The notes below the pieces were generated by a model. The model was given only the letters and a program-made list of their open reading frames with translations, searched no databases and was not told the DNA's origin. DNA of 64,000 bases from Armillaria gallica. Lineage: Eukaryota > Basidiomycota > Agaricomycetes > Agaricales > Physalacriaceae. Positions 50,300 through 60,647 of this stretch are shown in pieces (position 1 is the first letter of the stretch; each line of letters opens with the position of its first letter). The stretch spans positions 6,138,001-6,202,000 of the forward strand of contig JBANDB010000004.1 in assembly GCA_037576215.1 (NCBI GenBank), written 5' to 3'. Both the position numbers and the translations under genes were made by a program.

Positions 50300-50304
50300 A
50301 CAGG

Positions 50305-50895
50305 TAGACCTGTGACCGGTCCCTACATGAGCAACCGTCGATGGTAGGGACCTGTAAATCTGACTTTGAATTCCCTTTGATGCGTTTAGGGATTTGCCGA
50401 ATCCTAAAAAGGTCAGAAGGCGGATACCATATTTGGGTTTTGGTAGTACACCGCAACAGCGACAACGTGTTTTGGCATGAGTGCTTCATGGATTCCTTTA
50501 AAATTTGTGCTTTCATCATATTTTACAATACCTGCCCCAATAACATGCTATTTGGACTGTTGTAATCAGTATGTTGTTGGGCATCAACACTCAAAACCAG
50601 TACTTGTTGAATGATCTTTTAAACTTTATGGATGATTTCAGCAGCAATATGATGTTATCAGTAATGAGAGGTGAATTTGTACTTGGAAGAAGACGACGAC
50701 GCTTGCAAGCCAAGAAGCTGCTCAGAAACGCGTTGTCGCTATTGCGATGCACCGCCAAAACCCAAATATGGTATCCGTGTTCTGACCTTTTTAGGATTCG
50801 GCAAATCCCTAAACACATCAAAGGGAATTCAAAGTCAGCTGTACAGGTCCCCTACATCGACGCTTGCTCATGTACGGGGACCGGTCACAGGTCTA
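50305..50895. mobile_element. Mutator-like MITE with long TIRs and 9-bp TSD
   Basis: The 591-bp element has inverted repeats of about 170-180 bp: it starts TAGACCTGTGACCGGTCCC and ends GGGGACCGGTCACAGGTCTA, with matching continues to GTTTTGG.GGT / ACCGCCAAAAC and beyond. It is flanked by the direct repeat ACAAACAGG at 50,296-50,304 and 50,896-50,904. A 9-bp target duplication with long TIRs is the hallmark of Mutator-like elements. The middle (~245 bp) encodes no transposase, so it is non-autonomous. Each TIR also contains a smaller hairpin (GGTCCCTAC / GTAGGGACC). Confidence 0.85.
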
Positions 50896-50904
50896 ACAAA
50901 CAGG

Positions 50905-52136
50905 TGCTTGGCGGGAGTTTATAGGGATGGGCCATTTCATGCGTATTGTGATTTGAATGCCATGCACTCCAGCTGTTAGGCTGTTAGTCACTAGGTAGAC
51001 AAACTCACGAGGAGCTTTCCCTGCCTGTGCGCTGTATTTATACTATTTACTTCCTAATATATTCTCTTTCTACCCATTTCCTCCGGATTCTGCCTTACTA
51101 AGCATGCTGAGACATGCCGTATCACCGGAATATCACAACAATGCGGAAGGGAGGTCGATGGATTTTTCAGGGGAGCTTATAGGGACAGGCCATTTCGTGC
51201 ATGAAGGAGGGTGGTCAGGTTCTAAGCGTGAGTTCATAGAGATGGCCATTTTCACGGAAGGGTCATCGGAATGCGGAAGCGGGTTGGGCGAGGACCCAAG
51301 TGTCAACACAGTAGCAGAAACAGAAAAGCCTGTGATAAACTCGACAACTTGTGGGTGAGCAGTACAACAATACAGACTTTCGCCACCAGAATCAGAATCT
51401 TGCGCTAAAGGAATTCATAAGAATTGAAGTCTTGAAGAACTTGAAGAGAGGCGAGCAATGTGTTTGGTCGTGATTGGCGAATAGATTTGGCCAGGCCTCA
51501 TTGTGTATGCTCGCTAACGTTCTCAATCAAGTATTCAATGTGCATTATTAAGGTGGCTACATTCTTCAGGCTGGAGGTTGGAGGGAGGACGAAGGAAGAA
51601 AGGTCCATGATTACTGCTGAGGCTCGAAATACATACAAACATTTCATCAGTATCCTAGCAGGCAGTCTAAGAGTTACTAAGAGTTGAACCTCCTATTGAC
51701 TTTCTTCCTGCGTAGTCTCGTAAACCAGAATCAACGATCTGCATGAAGATGAGTCAGTCAGATTTATTGTGACATTGCAACCGATCGTTCGGCAAAGAAG
51801 GGCCAAGTAGGTTAAAATTGTACATCTACCAGACACTATATGATAGGTGTATTCAACAACTTTTCAGCTGTAGTTAAAGCACCGCTAAGCGGCCAAATAT
51901 AAATAGATTTCATCTTCTGAGACTCAAACCCGATAACTCTCGTCACCATCACTTTTCCCAAATTTCTCCAACCAGCGCCTTGACCAAACGCGACCCTGCA
52001 CCACCATCCCCTCTCATGCCTTATAGATGTAAACGTCGTGAAAAAAGGAAAAAAAAATTAAGCTCGATTAGAAAAATCAGAAAGACCAGCACATATTGTA
52101 GTCAAGAGACGAACGTCGAGCAAACCGAAAACCAGA
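50905..52136. other. No recognisable gene
   Basis: A TATAGGGA(T/C)(G/A)GGCCATTTC(A/G)TGC motif occurs twice (about 50,921 and 51,178) and a shorter GAGATGGCCATTTTCACG once (about 51,239). Frames at 51,104-51,358 and 51,460-51,687 are unsupported. Confidence 0.45.
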
Positions 52137-52754
52137 TCATGGGACTTCTTCCAGCCAACCATGGCTAGACTGAACCCCAGCAACGTCAGAATCGTCAGGT
52201 GGTAACGGTATGACGGAGCGAATCGAAGAAGGGGATTGGATGGAAGACACCCCATGGAGTCTAGTAGAGTAAGGAAGAGCAGCGGAGGTAGGGATACCGA
52301 GGTAGTCGTAGAAAAAGACAGACCGTCGCGTGGCAGAGGACCGTTTAGAAATGTCCAAAGGTCTATCAGAGGTGGCAGTGGACGAATCGATTGATTCATC
52401 TGAAGGGAACGAATGGCAAGCTTCGTTGGAGCTCGACGAGGATTCAGTGATAGAATGATACATTGCTGCCACTTGAGACGATCCCATAAGTCTCCTCTTC
52501 TTCGACAAAGGTGTATTACTGCCACTCGAGGATGATCCCATGAGTCTCCTCTTCTTCGACAAAGACGTATTACTGCTGCTCGAAGACGTAGTGCTCATCA
52601 TGAAAGCAAGCGTACCAAGAGGCTTTTCAGGAGCAAAAGCGATGTTGAGGATGCTGTAAGCCTCTGTAGGACGCGTGGTAAAGTCCAGTGAAGCCCAGAG
52701 TTCGCGAAGCTCAGTACCAGGTGCGAGCTTCTTGACCAGTCGGGTGAGGGCCAT
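52137..52754 (-). CDS. Hypothetical Ser-rich protein with duplicated basic motif
   Basis: A single 205-residue minus-strand frame. Residues 1-50 (MALTRLVKKLAPGTELRELW onward) look folded. The rest is Ser/Pro-rich and disordered, with LSKKRRLMGS occurring twice as a possible nuclear localisation signal. It ends SSHGWLEEVP. No domain is recognised. Its ATG region is repeated at about 61,908-61,942 without the rest of the gene. Confidence 0.5.
   Translation of the reverse strand: MALTRLVKKLAPGTELRELWASLDFTTRPTEAYSILNIAFAPEKPLGTLAFMMSTTSSSSSNTSLSKKRRLMGSSSSGSNTPLSKKRRLMGSSQVAAMYHSITESSSSSNEACHSFPSDESIDSSTATSDRPLDISKRSSATRRSVFFYDYLGIPTSAALPYSTRLHGVSSIQSPSSIRSVIPLPPDDSDVAGVQSSHGWLEEVP
52484..52591. 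repeat. 54-bp direct tandem repeat, two units
   Basis: The unit GATCCCAT(A/G)AGTCTCCTCT begins at 52,484 and again at 52,538, followed in each by TCTTCGACAAAG(G/A)(T/C)GTATTACTG. The 54-bp length keeps frame and doubles the KKRRLM motif of the overlapping frame. Confidence 0.8.
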
Positions 52755-53483
52755 CGCATCTGCGTGGCATTACCGAGTCCTATGTTTATTCTATACATGA
52801 GGGGCTTGTGATATATTGAAAGGTCGCAGGTGAGCATCAGGAGATGTCAACGATATTGTAGGACAGATGGAAACGCACATTTCGAATATTCAGGGGGGGG
52901 AAATTAGATTTACAATTCCAAAAAAAATTTACACCTAGAGGCAAGTGGAGAAGTACACTCAGAGATGAATCCTGCACCTGCTCAGATTGCTGTACCACCA
53001 ATGACCCAAACACCAAAGACATCAATATGAAGGTCAACATGAAAAACAGAATAGCCTGACGCTGACATTTCTTCATCTCAAGTCGACGTAATCCCTTACA
53101 CATGGACACTCATATTCAACGACAAATCATAAGTGTGAGAGTCGACCCATGGCCGCAACAAGGGTAAAAGTATCGATGAGGTGACGTTCACAGCGGTGGT
53201 CACTTTGGAGCACAAAAACCAAACTCCGCCAGGTTACTTCCCAAGACAGCACACTCGTAAGCCAATTGTAGGGAGCATGCGATATGAGCCAGGATTTCTC
53301 AGTGAAACCGTTACCATCACTGATATCGACCACGGCATCAGAAGAAACGCTGATGGGACTTTGCCCGAGGAAGCAGCCAGAGAATTTTCAACGCAACGAA
53401 TCTATCGAGTCACCAAAACAATACGTCAGACCTCGCGCCAGAGTCAAGTATGAAATAAGCACCCTATTGAGCCAAGACGTACC
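52755..53483. other. No recognisable gene
   Basis: A 90-codon minus frame at 52,837-53,109 has one clear hydrophobic segment (AILFFMLTFILMSLVFGSLV) and could be a small membrane protein, but nothing else supports it. Confidence 0.4.
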
Positions 53484-53486
53484 TAA

Positions 53487-53679
53487 CACTCCAAAAATAG
53501 TGAAATTTCTGGAGAGTTTTTGATGCTCAGAAACTAATCCTGAAACTAATAGTATACCATATATGGCAATGCGCCCTGTCCCGACACAGTCCCGCCCTGG
53601 GCAGGATATACCCCGCCGAGTTTCATGATTAGTTTCTGGCGGTCAGAAACTCCTCAGAAATTTTACTTTTTTCGGAGTG
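53487..53679. mobile_element. MITE, 193 bp, ~60-bp TIRs, TAA target site
   Basis: The left end CACTCCAAAAATAGTGAAAT pairs with the right end (reverse complement CACTCCGAAAAAAGTAAAAT), and the match continues through AGAAACTAATC.TGAAACT, about 60 bp per arm. TAA flanks both sides (53,484-53,486; 53,680-53,682). A 3-bp TAA target site is typical of PIF/Harbinger-type elements. It has no coding capacity. Confidence 0.8.
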
Positions 53680-53683
53680 TAAG

Positions 53684-54044
53684 ACGTCCACCCGGATAGC
53701 ATTGCCTACATTGAGGAAAGCACTGACAAAATTTGTAGAGTGCCAACCTAAGCTTAGAATTCGGTGAGGAAGAGCAAAAGAAGTAGCGTCAGATGGATGA
53801 TGGAGAGTGCCCGCTAGCTAGAAGAGAAACACAGAGATGAGAATCGGTGAGCTGATCAGGAAAAATGAAAATGAGCCAGAAAGAATAATTGAAAGAGAAG
53901 GAATATTGCAGAGAGAAAAGAAAGGCATTCAAGAATGCGGAGAAGTCGTAATCAGGACAGTAAGGCAGAATACGAGAGGAAAATGAGCAAAGAAGCAGAG
54001 TTGAAAAAATCGGCATCGAATACGATAAGCTCGGCAATCTCCAG
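53684..54044. other. No recognisable gene
   Basis: Purine-rich on + with short spurious minus frames. Confidence 0.5.
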
Positions 54045-54515
54045 AAAGATAAGATAGGTCAAATAGAATTTTCCCACAGATCGTTCAGGACAGCATTATA
54101 ACCGAGTAATCCTATATACATAGGACTCGGAAAGAACAGATAAACCAGAAGGGAAAATGGTGCATCGCATATGACAAAGATAAGCAAAGGAAAGATAATA
54201 GGTGTAAGGGAACAGGATCGGTATTTGGCCCAGACATAGAGATAAGACAGATAAGAACCAGGAAGCGAAGACAAGATATAGGTGAACAGAAATTCTGAGT
54301 ACAATCGCATCATTGAGGTCAAGAGATAAGATTGGCAAATCCCGCAAGATAAGATAGGTCGAATACAGGATCGCATAATAACCGACGCATCATCGGGGTC
54401 AAGAGATAAGAACGGCAAATCCCGCAAGATAAGATAGGTCGAATAGAAAATTCCCACAGGTCTTACAGGATCGCATAATAACCGAGTAATCCTATATACA
54501 TAGGACTCGGAAAGA
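54045..54515. repeat. Direct repeats with internal palindrome
   Basis: A near-identical stretch of about 90 bp occurs at 54,045-54,137 and 54,425-54,515, starting AAGATAAGATAGGTC(A/G)AATA and ending TACATAGGACTCGGAAAGA. Each contains a palindrome with arms CCGAGTAATCCTAT / ATAGGACTCGG. A third partial unit (AAGATAAGATAGGTCGAATA) lies at about 54,343. The right repeat abuts the A3 gene fragment. It could be terminal repeats of a tiny element or simple tandem growth. Confidence 0.75.
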
Positions 54516-54517
54516 GT

Positions 54518-54917
54518 TGCTCAGCCACTTGCCAGTGAATCTTCTGGGCTTCCGCAAGAGTTTTCTGATCATGAATATTTGGATCGAATGCAAAGACAAG
54601 TCTCTTCCAGTTTCCAGTGAATCCCTGTATGAATCGAACTTTATCTCCAACTATGACAAGGTCATCGGGTTCATAGTAGCTTTCAGCCAGATAGATGTGA
54701 TGCTTCTGTAGCTTCGCAAAGGCTGAATATACCTGGGGGCATAATTAGGACACACTTCGTTAAAAAAAAAAACCAAGAATAGCCTCACCAAACTTCGGTC
54801 AGCATAGGACATTGGCTGAGCATCCTCAATTGGGGTGACGATACCATAGATGGTGCCATCACTGACAAGAAGGGCCAGAGGTGGGGTCATCAGGTCTAAT
54901 GGCAAGAGTTGTCTCAA
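54518..54917 (-). pseudogene. A3, internal fragment of the kinase-like gene family
   Basis: Two adjacent exons on the minus strand, 54,789-54,917 and 54,518-54,732, are separated by a 56-nt GT..AG intron at the same position as intron 4 of A1 and A2. They read PLDLMTPPLALLVSDGTIYG ... MSYADRSL and VYSAFAKLQKHHIYLAESYY ... DKVRFI ... KIHWQVAEQLF. The frame is unbroken, yet both ends are cut: by the 54.4-kb direct repeat on one side and by the inverted start of block C2 on the other. Compared with A1 and A2 the core is clearly more diverged, so it derives from a third family member rather than from those two blocks. Confidence 0.85.
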
Positions 54918-55421
54918 GGCTTAGTTTCTTATTGCACGTTACCCCACACAAAGCCTGAAAAATCGGGCAGAGTAAAGCTTCATGCAGCGGAAAGAAAAAG
55001 TGTCGTGACAGAAGTTTCTCTTATGAATGGGAGTTCCTATTCACAGATGCATCAGATTCGCCGTCTTTCCTTTTCTGCAAATGTTTCAAGTACCAGGAGC
55101 AGTCTTTGGCTTCTCAGGCAGGAGACAGAAAATGCCGCTGGGACTAATCATAGTATGTAATTAGAAGTTTGAACAGGATCGCCTGACGGCTGCATTGCAT
55201 TTACTTTTTATTTAAATAAAATAGTCAAATTTGTGACAGAAGGATAATACATCTTATGCTAGTCCTGACTCTTATTAACTTGCTGACCCAATTGAGATAG
55301 GTAGGTCCTCACGGACTATCTTTCTACAGATGTCTGTCCAGAAAAACCGCACAGCGGAAGATAGGTATCAAAGCCATGGTCCTAATTCTTAGAAAAATGA
55401 TCGATGTCCGAGAGTCGGGTC

Positions 55422-55865
55422 CTATACGAGTCCTGACTTGAAAATGGACAAGTTTGTGAGGTCTCTAAGCCATCTAGATATATTTGCCTGGCCTCCTATA
55501 GAAACCGTTGGGCACACGGTAGAAACGGCCATCGCTGTCACTGCTCTGTCGAAGCAAAGATTCTGACCGGTTGATGGTCGCCCTCCATACGGCCATATAT
55601 CGTGTATGCCACGGCGTGAAGTCCTATATAATAATAATACTTGCCCGGCATCAGATCTCAAGCGTAAGACTGCAAGTGGTATTACTTACAAGTTTAGGAC
55701 CGCCGACTTGGCGTGGCAGCAGAGGAAACCTTCTGCGAGTTGGATGTGCCGCCCTGTGATGAACAACTAGGACAGAGCCGCTCTCGGAGCTCGGACTTCA
55801 CCGTGGCTTACTTGCAGTCTCCACAACGAAATTCTGCCCTGCAGTGACTGCAACGGTCGGTAACG
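55422..55865 (-). pseudogene. Inverted CCR3 copy lacking its start codon
   Basis: On the minus strand it matches CCR3: the CRAEFRC, CPSC and Ser/Arg parts, an intron with a good GTAAGT donor, and the open C-terminal part ending LRDLTNLSIFKSGLV. A 20-bp deletion between two GCGTTAC repeats present at 25,474-25,500 in copy 1 removes the ATG. The open C-terminal frame alone runs 55,422-55,661. Without a new start it is not expected to be translated as a CCR protein. Confidence 0.75.
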
Positions 55866-56039
55866 CGAGAGGGGAAAGCGGGCCGCCATGTGGAATTCGG
55901 GGAATAAGGTGTTATTGCTGTGTAGACAGATGCCTTCATTTGATTGGACACGATGTGGGAGGAATGTCAGAACACCGGAAGCAAATCTTTTCCCAATCGT
56001 CCTGGTTTTCCCTCGTGCGACGACGACGGGAAGCCAGGC

Positions 56040-57480
56040 ATAGTAAAAACAGAACAGCGATCAGAAGAGTGATACACTGATGAGCTGATTCAGGAGATTA
56101 CGCGTGTTCGACTGAAAAAATGGCAAGCTGACACTGCTCTGGATGCGAGGCTAGAATAAAGAGTGGGATATGCTTCCCAGAAGGGTCTGGCGAGGAAGGG
56201 AGGACAGAGAACCAGGTGGAGGGCACATGGCGTCGCACAGAAACCAGCTTGGCGCAAGTAAGGAAGCACGGCAATTCTGATACAGAGAATCTGCATTTGC
56301 GTTGTTGTAGAAGAGCTGCTTTCGGGGTGTCAGGATATGTGCGCATCGCATGATCTCGATGTCCATTTCTATGGGACAGTATCTGACTCGCATGTCCGAG
56401 ACCAATGTCTGTCTGCCCTAATGTGGGTTTACAATTGTGATGACTTACTAACCTGTCTATCCGATGATAGAACAACATCCATCGGTTAACTGCTAACCCT
56501 CACTCGTCCAGTTTAGCATATACGGCACCAAGCTTCTTTACCTGATCTGTCCATATCTAAGATATCGAGCCACCGTTTTGCCCACAGGGCCTTTCACCGA
56601 CCGGATATACAATAGTTGTGCCGAAAGTAAGGCCCGATATTTTTAGCGTAAAGGTCATACTACAGTCATACAATACGACCGTCTGATGACTGATACGATT
56701 TGGCAACCAGGTGATGTGAACATAACCTATGTGAGGTTGCCATTGTACGTACGATGCTAGATAAGATGCCTTGAGGCTACCCGGCGCAGACAGAAACTTG
56801 CCAAGCAGCCGCCGCTCAGAAACAAGACCTAGCAGAGCCCGAGGTTCGTACACAAAAGAGAAAAAAGAGCCGAACAACATACAAGCTTTTTGTATCCATT
56901 GAGTTCATGGCTCTGTATATGTGGTAATTTCACAATGAAGCCTACACAAACAAAATAACTTGGCAACGATATCCAGCATTTGGTCGTATCAAAGGTCTAT
57001 TTCCAAAGCATATAAACGAGTCAGAGCATAATTTATTGTCCTGGATAGATGTCGCCGCCGTCTTGAGGCCTGTAGAAAGGATTTGATGTGCCCAGAAGGT
57101 TCTAGAGTCTGTATGGCGTTCAGCACCTCAACGACGACACAAACAAAATGTACGCATGTAAAGATTGCTTGGATAGTGCGTATTCGTTCTGAATGGGTAT
57201 TCCAGCTTGTTGGCTCCGCATGTACACACAGTGAACTGGTTGCATATGTTGAGAGGATAATATCCCTGAAGTCGAAGACCCGGTTCTGTTGTGCGCAAGC
57301 AGGGTTCTTCCGGTCATGCCACTCTCCGGTGTGGTATTCAACAACCGCCAAGTACGCCATCGCAGGGACAATATTCAGTGTTGTCCGAGTTGGGAAGCAA
57401 TTTGATGCCTTTGCATTTGGTCCTGGACAGACGGCGTCGCTGTCGAAAGCATGTGAAGATCTACCAGCAGAGGTGCAGAG
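56040..57480 (-). pseudogene. Family M remnants (minus strand), copy 6
   Basis: Direct partner of 26,740-28,180 with scattered substitutions and small indels. RDHAMRTYPDTPKAALL, QWQPHIGYVHITWLPNRI and ESGMTGRTLLAH can be read in successive minus frames. The 217-codon frame of the first copy is broken here. Confidence 0.45.
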
Positions 57481-58959
57481 GTTGTCGTTCGGTCAAAGAA
57501 GGGGGTGGAATGGCCAGGGGATAGGGAATGGATAATGATCATTGTCATGATGGTCGCTGCGACATCGTGGGGGGAAATTGACATCGAGATTATGATCCCC
57601 AAGTCGTGAACAGTGGATGCAGGAGTGGGGGTGGCAGTGAACTTGGGGATGAGTGGTAGGCCCTGGTGTTGGCTTTGGGTGGGGCAGCGGCTAGGGCATC
57701 TGAAGTGAAAATAAATTGGCGTCGTGGTAGAGCCTGTCGTGTTCCTGCATTGTCATCCAAAAGAACGCTGTTGTCCCACCGACGTCGGTCGTCGGTCGGG
57801 GTCCCGATCTTTACCCCGCCCTCCTGCTCCTGGTCTTCCTCGACTCATCGGCCCTTCATCTGGCTCCCACAGCTCAGCCGTACCCTCTCTTCCCTCACGA
57901 ATCTCCCTAGGCACTACGCACACTATCGTCACCGCCGCTGGCCCGCTGTCATCCAGTCCCCGCTTGGCTTTCAGCCCCACGCCGTCCGAATATCAACCTT
58001 GTTGCGTAATTGTTGTCGTTTCTATTGGGGTTCGGTCAACCTGAAAAGCCGGGAAAATAAAAAGAGATATAAAAAAAAGAGGGTACTTCATGGCATTGAA
58101 CATAGGATCAGAACACAAATACACTCTTGCAGACAATTCTTGCGACCTCACATATAACAAGGATTTTAAGCCTATCACATGTGTCGGTGAGAAGCAACGA
58201 GAGACGAAAAGAAGCGAAAAGAATGCGCGGAGAAACAATGGAAGCGAATGGGACCTTGTACCTAGCGTTCCCGAATGCCGGCATGTCAACAATCTCCCTG
58301 GGTTGCGTAGGTCCGTTAGGGTCAGTTCGGCTACCAGATAATTCTGTACGTGTAGTGGCAACGACGACGGGAAAGATGGGGAAGATAGGAAAGCACGCGT
58401 TAATTGCGGAAGTGATACACGTGGTCAGTGGTCGGATCCGGTGAAGTACGTAAACTTCAAAGGTGCTTTCTTCAACTTGGCACGATTCTGCTCGACCTGC
58501 GTGATATTGCAGCTTGAATTGGCTCAACCGGCTCTTATTCATAGACATATCTATGACCTTCAACCACATTTCAGCTCACCCACTCCCTACATCCGAACTC
58601 CCTGCAATTTCATGTCCTGGTCAATCTGATCTCGAGTTTGAATGAATACGTTCAAGCAGGGGCGAGTGAGAAATTTCGATGAGTATGTACAGCCTAGGAC
58701 CGATTTCCGAACTTCTTTGAGTCTAGACACTGACTTGTTGCCAGCTGTCTTTTGGTAAGAGTCAACTTTTTTATGGGAAAGACATTCACCCGTTGCCTAC
58801 ATTGATTGCCTGTTGACAGTTGGGATGGAACGGAACCAAAATGAAATCTCTTCGCGTAAGAGTAGTCATGTCTTCGCATGACCTTCCCACGGTTAGACGT
58901 CTGATTGTTCGTACTTACCGGTTTCTCCATCATACCACCCTGACTCCAGGTGTCGGCTT
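57481..58959. other. Doubtful coding; partner of 28,181-29,739
   Basis: The Pro/Ser-rich frame at 57,724-58,044 is half the length of its partner. Indels between the copies are not multiples of three. No gene is supported. Confidence 0.45.
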
Positions 58960-60318
58960 CGTCATTACATGCCTTTCGATTTACATTGAAAGTACAGCAT
59001 GAGAGGATGCGAAGTCCTCTATTACGTTCCAGATTTTGTGACGGTCAGCTGGGTCCCTTCAGGCTGCCAATTTGAGGTTCAAACATTGATGCGACAAGCT
59101 TTCAGCAGGAGGAAGAAACCCATCTTGTGAGGAAGGTGAGTACACATACAGACTCTGAATTTTCACATCCTAATGCTGCTGTCCAGATAAAGGAATCTCC
59201 ACAACAAAAGTGGAAGCAGTTCGCGAACCGCCGGTTCGTCCTCGTCTATCACCTCGTGTCCCCATTCATTTGGCGTAATCTATGTCTGGACATTGTGTAG
59301 TTTACAGCTTCTTAGACCGCCTTCTTGATCTTTTTGCTTCACCACGGCGTCTCACTTTATGAAGTGCTACATAACGGGTACCTTCACGGGTGAGTCTGTC
59401 CAGAAAGCGCACCGTTTAAATTGCAGGGAATATTGAGAATTGCCATGAATTTGCGATTAAACTTTAATAATGATGGAAGAATTACAGATACACTTTGGAA
59501 TTCTATTCATTTATCGATCTAATCTCAGATGAAAGCGGTCTGGCCTGGAGTGTGCCTTTCAACCGGTCCCACGCTTCATGATGTTGACCTCGGTATTTCA
59601 AATGTTTCATTGAATACTTGGACGAGGAATTACACAAGAAACATACCGAAAAAGGACGCCATGCTTGCAACATCATGGCGTCGTGAGGGTGAATCGTTTC
59701 CGGAATCATATACAGACCTTGTGCTGATCCCATCATGACCACCTTCCTGGGACGTTCTGTATGTTTGTCCCTGACACGGCCGGGACGAGTGTTGTGTCAG
59801 GGCTGACGACATAAATTCGAAGACAAAGGTACCTTCGACTCGTGTGCAATTTAATAACCTGCATATGGCACTTAGCCAACAAGGAAAGATTGGCATTTAG
59901 AATCAGAAAAAAAAATTGACAAACCTTATGAGGGTGGGACTTTTTCGAATGTCAATCACGGATACCTCGTTCACGATCGGACACTTGGCGGTAGAAACTC
60001 TTTCAACATGTCCGGCGCGACTTGAAAGGCTTCCAACTCGTTAATCCAAAAGAATATTCTAGCCCGGTCTTTCAAGTTCCGTATAGGTGTGACCATGCTG
60101 CGTGTGCTATTATCGGTCATGCTATAATGGCCGATTACACAGAAAGCTTGAAACCCATACAATGGCCATGCTGGGATTTCCTGTGGGACGGATTCTGGGC
60201 ACTACTTTACCTTTGTTCGTATATAGACTCTGACCCTCAGAGCTGGTTGCTGTCTTGCCTGGTGCGTAACAGACTTTTGGAAGGGTTGAGATTCCTTTAT
60301 CAGTCCGAAAACGGATGA
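58960..60318 (+). pseudogene. P module, copy 3 (upstream of CCR5)
   Basis: Partner of 29,740-31,318. It shows the same exon-like pieces and the same TAG (59,992-59,994) inside DTWR-KLFQR. A deletion removes about 200 bp (around 59,600) compared with copy 2. The last piece, from the ATG at 60,022 (98 codons: MKGFQLVNPKEYSSPVFQVP ... LYQSENG), is open like its partner at 31,022 and keeps the same length. Confidence 0.45.
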
Positions 60319-60365
60319 GACAAATTGAAGAAGCCCGTCCATTTCATTTTGAAAACGCGATCGTG

Positions 60366-60647
60366 GTTGTTGAGAAGTCACAGTTGCATAAGGCGGCAGT
60401 CAAAGAGACCTTGGCCAAAATCCTAATCGGGACACCATGATACCCTGAGCATAGGGCACCACCGTCGAAGCAGAAGTCATTTCAAATCATTATGCGACCC
60501 TCTTTAGGTACGCCTGCCTCGAACACATATAAAATCTATGAGTTCAAAGTGTCGTCAATAGCCCAGGAGCCCATCTCTTCGTGCTCTAGTTCTTTTTAGC
60601 ACCGAACCTGCTCACTGCACCACTTTTCCTTGTTCTAAGCCTACACA
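60366..60647 (+). promoter_or_regulatory. Conserved CCR5 promoter region
   Basis: CAGTTGCATAAGGCGGCAG, TACCCTGAGCATAGGGCACC then ACCGTCGAAGC, and CTCGAACACATATAAAATC with TATA at 60,528-60,533, 120 bp before the ATG. It matches the CCR4 promoter over its whole length. Confidence 0.6.
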
